NCBI GenBank assembly: GCA_005879655.1
Contig: VBJK01000053.1
Location: 1 to 5,698, forward strand
Reading direction: 5' to 3'
Origin: Chloroflexota bacterium
GTDB taxonomy: Bacteria; Chloroflexota; Ktedonobacteria; Ktedonobacterales; Ktedonobacteraceae
DNA length: 5,698 nt
The position numbers and the translations under genes are program-made. Of the stretch, positions 5,508 to 5,698 are shown one piece after another. The number at the start of each line of letters is the position of its first letter. Positions within the stretch are counted from its first letter, which is position 1. Below the pieces are notes generated by a model. It searched no databases and was not told where the DNA came from. It saw nothing but the letters and a program-made list of their open reading frames with translations.

Positions 5508-5698
5508 TGAACGTGCCGTCGTTTCGTGAAGAGTTGGTCTCACAGATTCCTGCGCTCCAACTGTTGAAAGCGCTCGGCTACACTTATCTCACGCCCACGG
5601 AGGCTCTAGCGGCGCGTGGTGGCAAGTTGAGCAATGTCATCCTGGATTCAGTACTGGCGACCTTTCTGCGCACACAAAACAGCATTCACCAGCAAGGG
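5504..5698 (+). CDS. hsdR: Type I restriction-modification system restriction subunit HsdR (N-terminus only, runs off window)
   Basis: The frame is open from ATG 5504 (or ATG 5507) to the window end, giving 65 codons. It reads FREELVSQIPALQLLKALGY, then TYLTPTEALAARGGK and a SNVILDSVLATFLRTQNSI segment. This is the familiar start of type I HsdR, just ahead of its PD-(D/E)XK HSDR_N nuclease domain; the SF2 translocase motors would lie to the right. The full protein cuts unmethylated DNA after ATP-driven translocation. ATGATGA at 5504-5510 overlaps the hsdS stop (5505-5507), and AAGGTG (5487-5492) inside the end of hsdS can serve as ribosome binding site. GC is higher here than in the hsdS recognition domains. 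The order M-S-R with overlapping ends supports a single operon. Whether the rest of the gene is intact cannot be seen. Confidence 0.93.
   Translation, partial: MMNVPSFREELVSQIPALQLLKALGYTYLTPTEALAARGGKLSNVILDSVLATFLRTQNSIHQQG

Noticed and set aside
1..5698. CRISPR array, tRNA or rRNA
   Set aside because: No regularly spaced direct repeats of CRISPR length and no tRNA- or rRNA-like sequence were found on either strand by eye.

Overview
The window carries most of a type I restriction-modification (R-M) locus in a defence-island-like setting. The host is most likely a member of the Ktedonobacteria (Chloroflexota). This is an inference. The Rpn/PD-(D/E)XK protein at the left, and the excisionase-like HTH protein with its C-terminal extension, match from memory families that are expanded in those large genomes. 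Moderate overall GC with strong local swings fits an accessory region.

Layout. Two groups of genes point away from each other from an AT-rich, hairpin-rich spacer (1870-2077). Leftwards lie a stand-alone PLD-like protein (1126-1869, TTG start) and then an Rpn-family PD-(D/E)XK nuclease/'putative transposase' gene (41-1033). At the extreme left there is a further Shine-Dalgarno plus ATG, or a remnant of a second Rpn copy, cut by the window edge. Rightwards lie an HTH_17/excisionase-type DNA-binding protein with an ABM-like alpha/beta C-terminal half (2078-2626), a 98-bp spacer with two hairpins, and then hsdM (2725-4263), hsdS (4260-5507) and the first 65 codons of hsdR (5504-5698, running off the window). 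The three hsd genes are joined by ATGA-type overlaps and form one transcription and translation unit.

How it works. HsdM (gamma-class N6-adenine methyltransferase) and HsdS (two target recognition domains joined by two conserved helical repeats) form the methylase that marks a bipartite site. HsdR, whose N-terminus is visible, adds ATP-dependent translocation and cleavage of unmodified DNA. The HTH protein is placed to act as a local regulator, but that role is inferred from position and domains only.

Unusual points. The PLD-like protein looks like the N-terminal domain of a PLD-SNF2 helicase cut at the domain junction, and its HxK catalytic signature appears lost. The GC content drops sharply near 4080, inside the end of hsdM, and stays low through the first target recognition domain of hsdS, which suggests module exchange. 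Both intergenic spacers carry dense inverted repeats. No tRNA, rRNA, CRISPR array or complete insertion sequence was seen.
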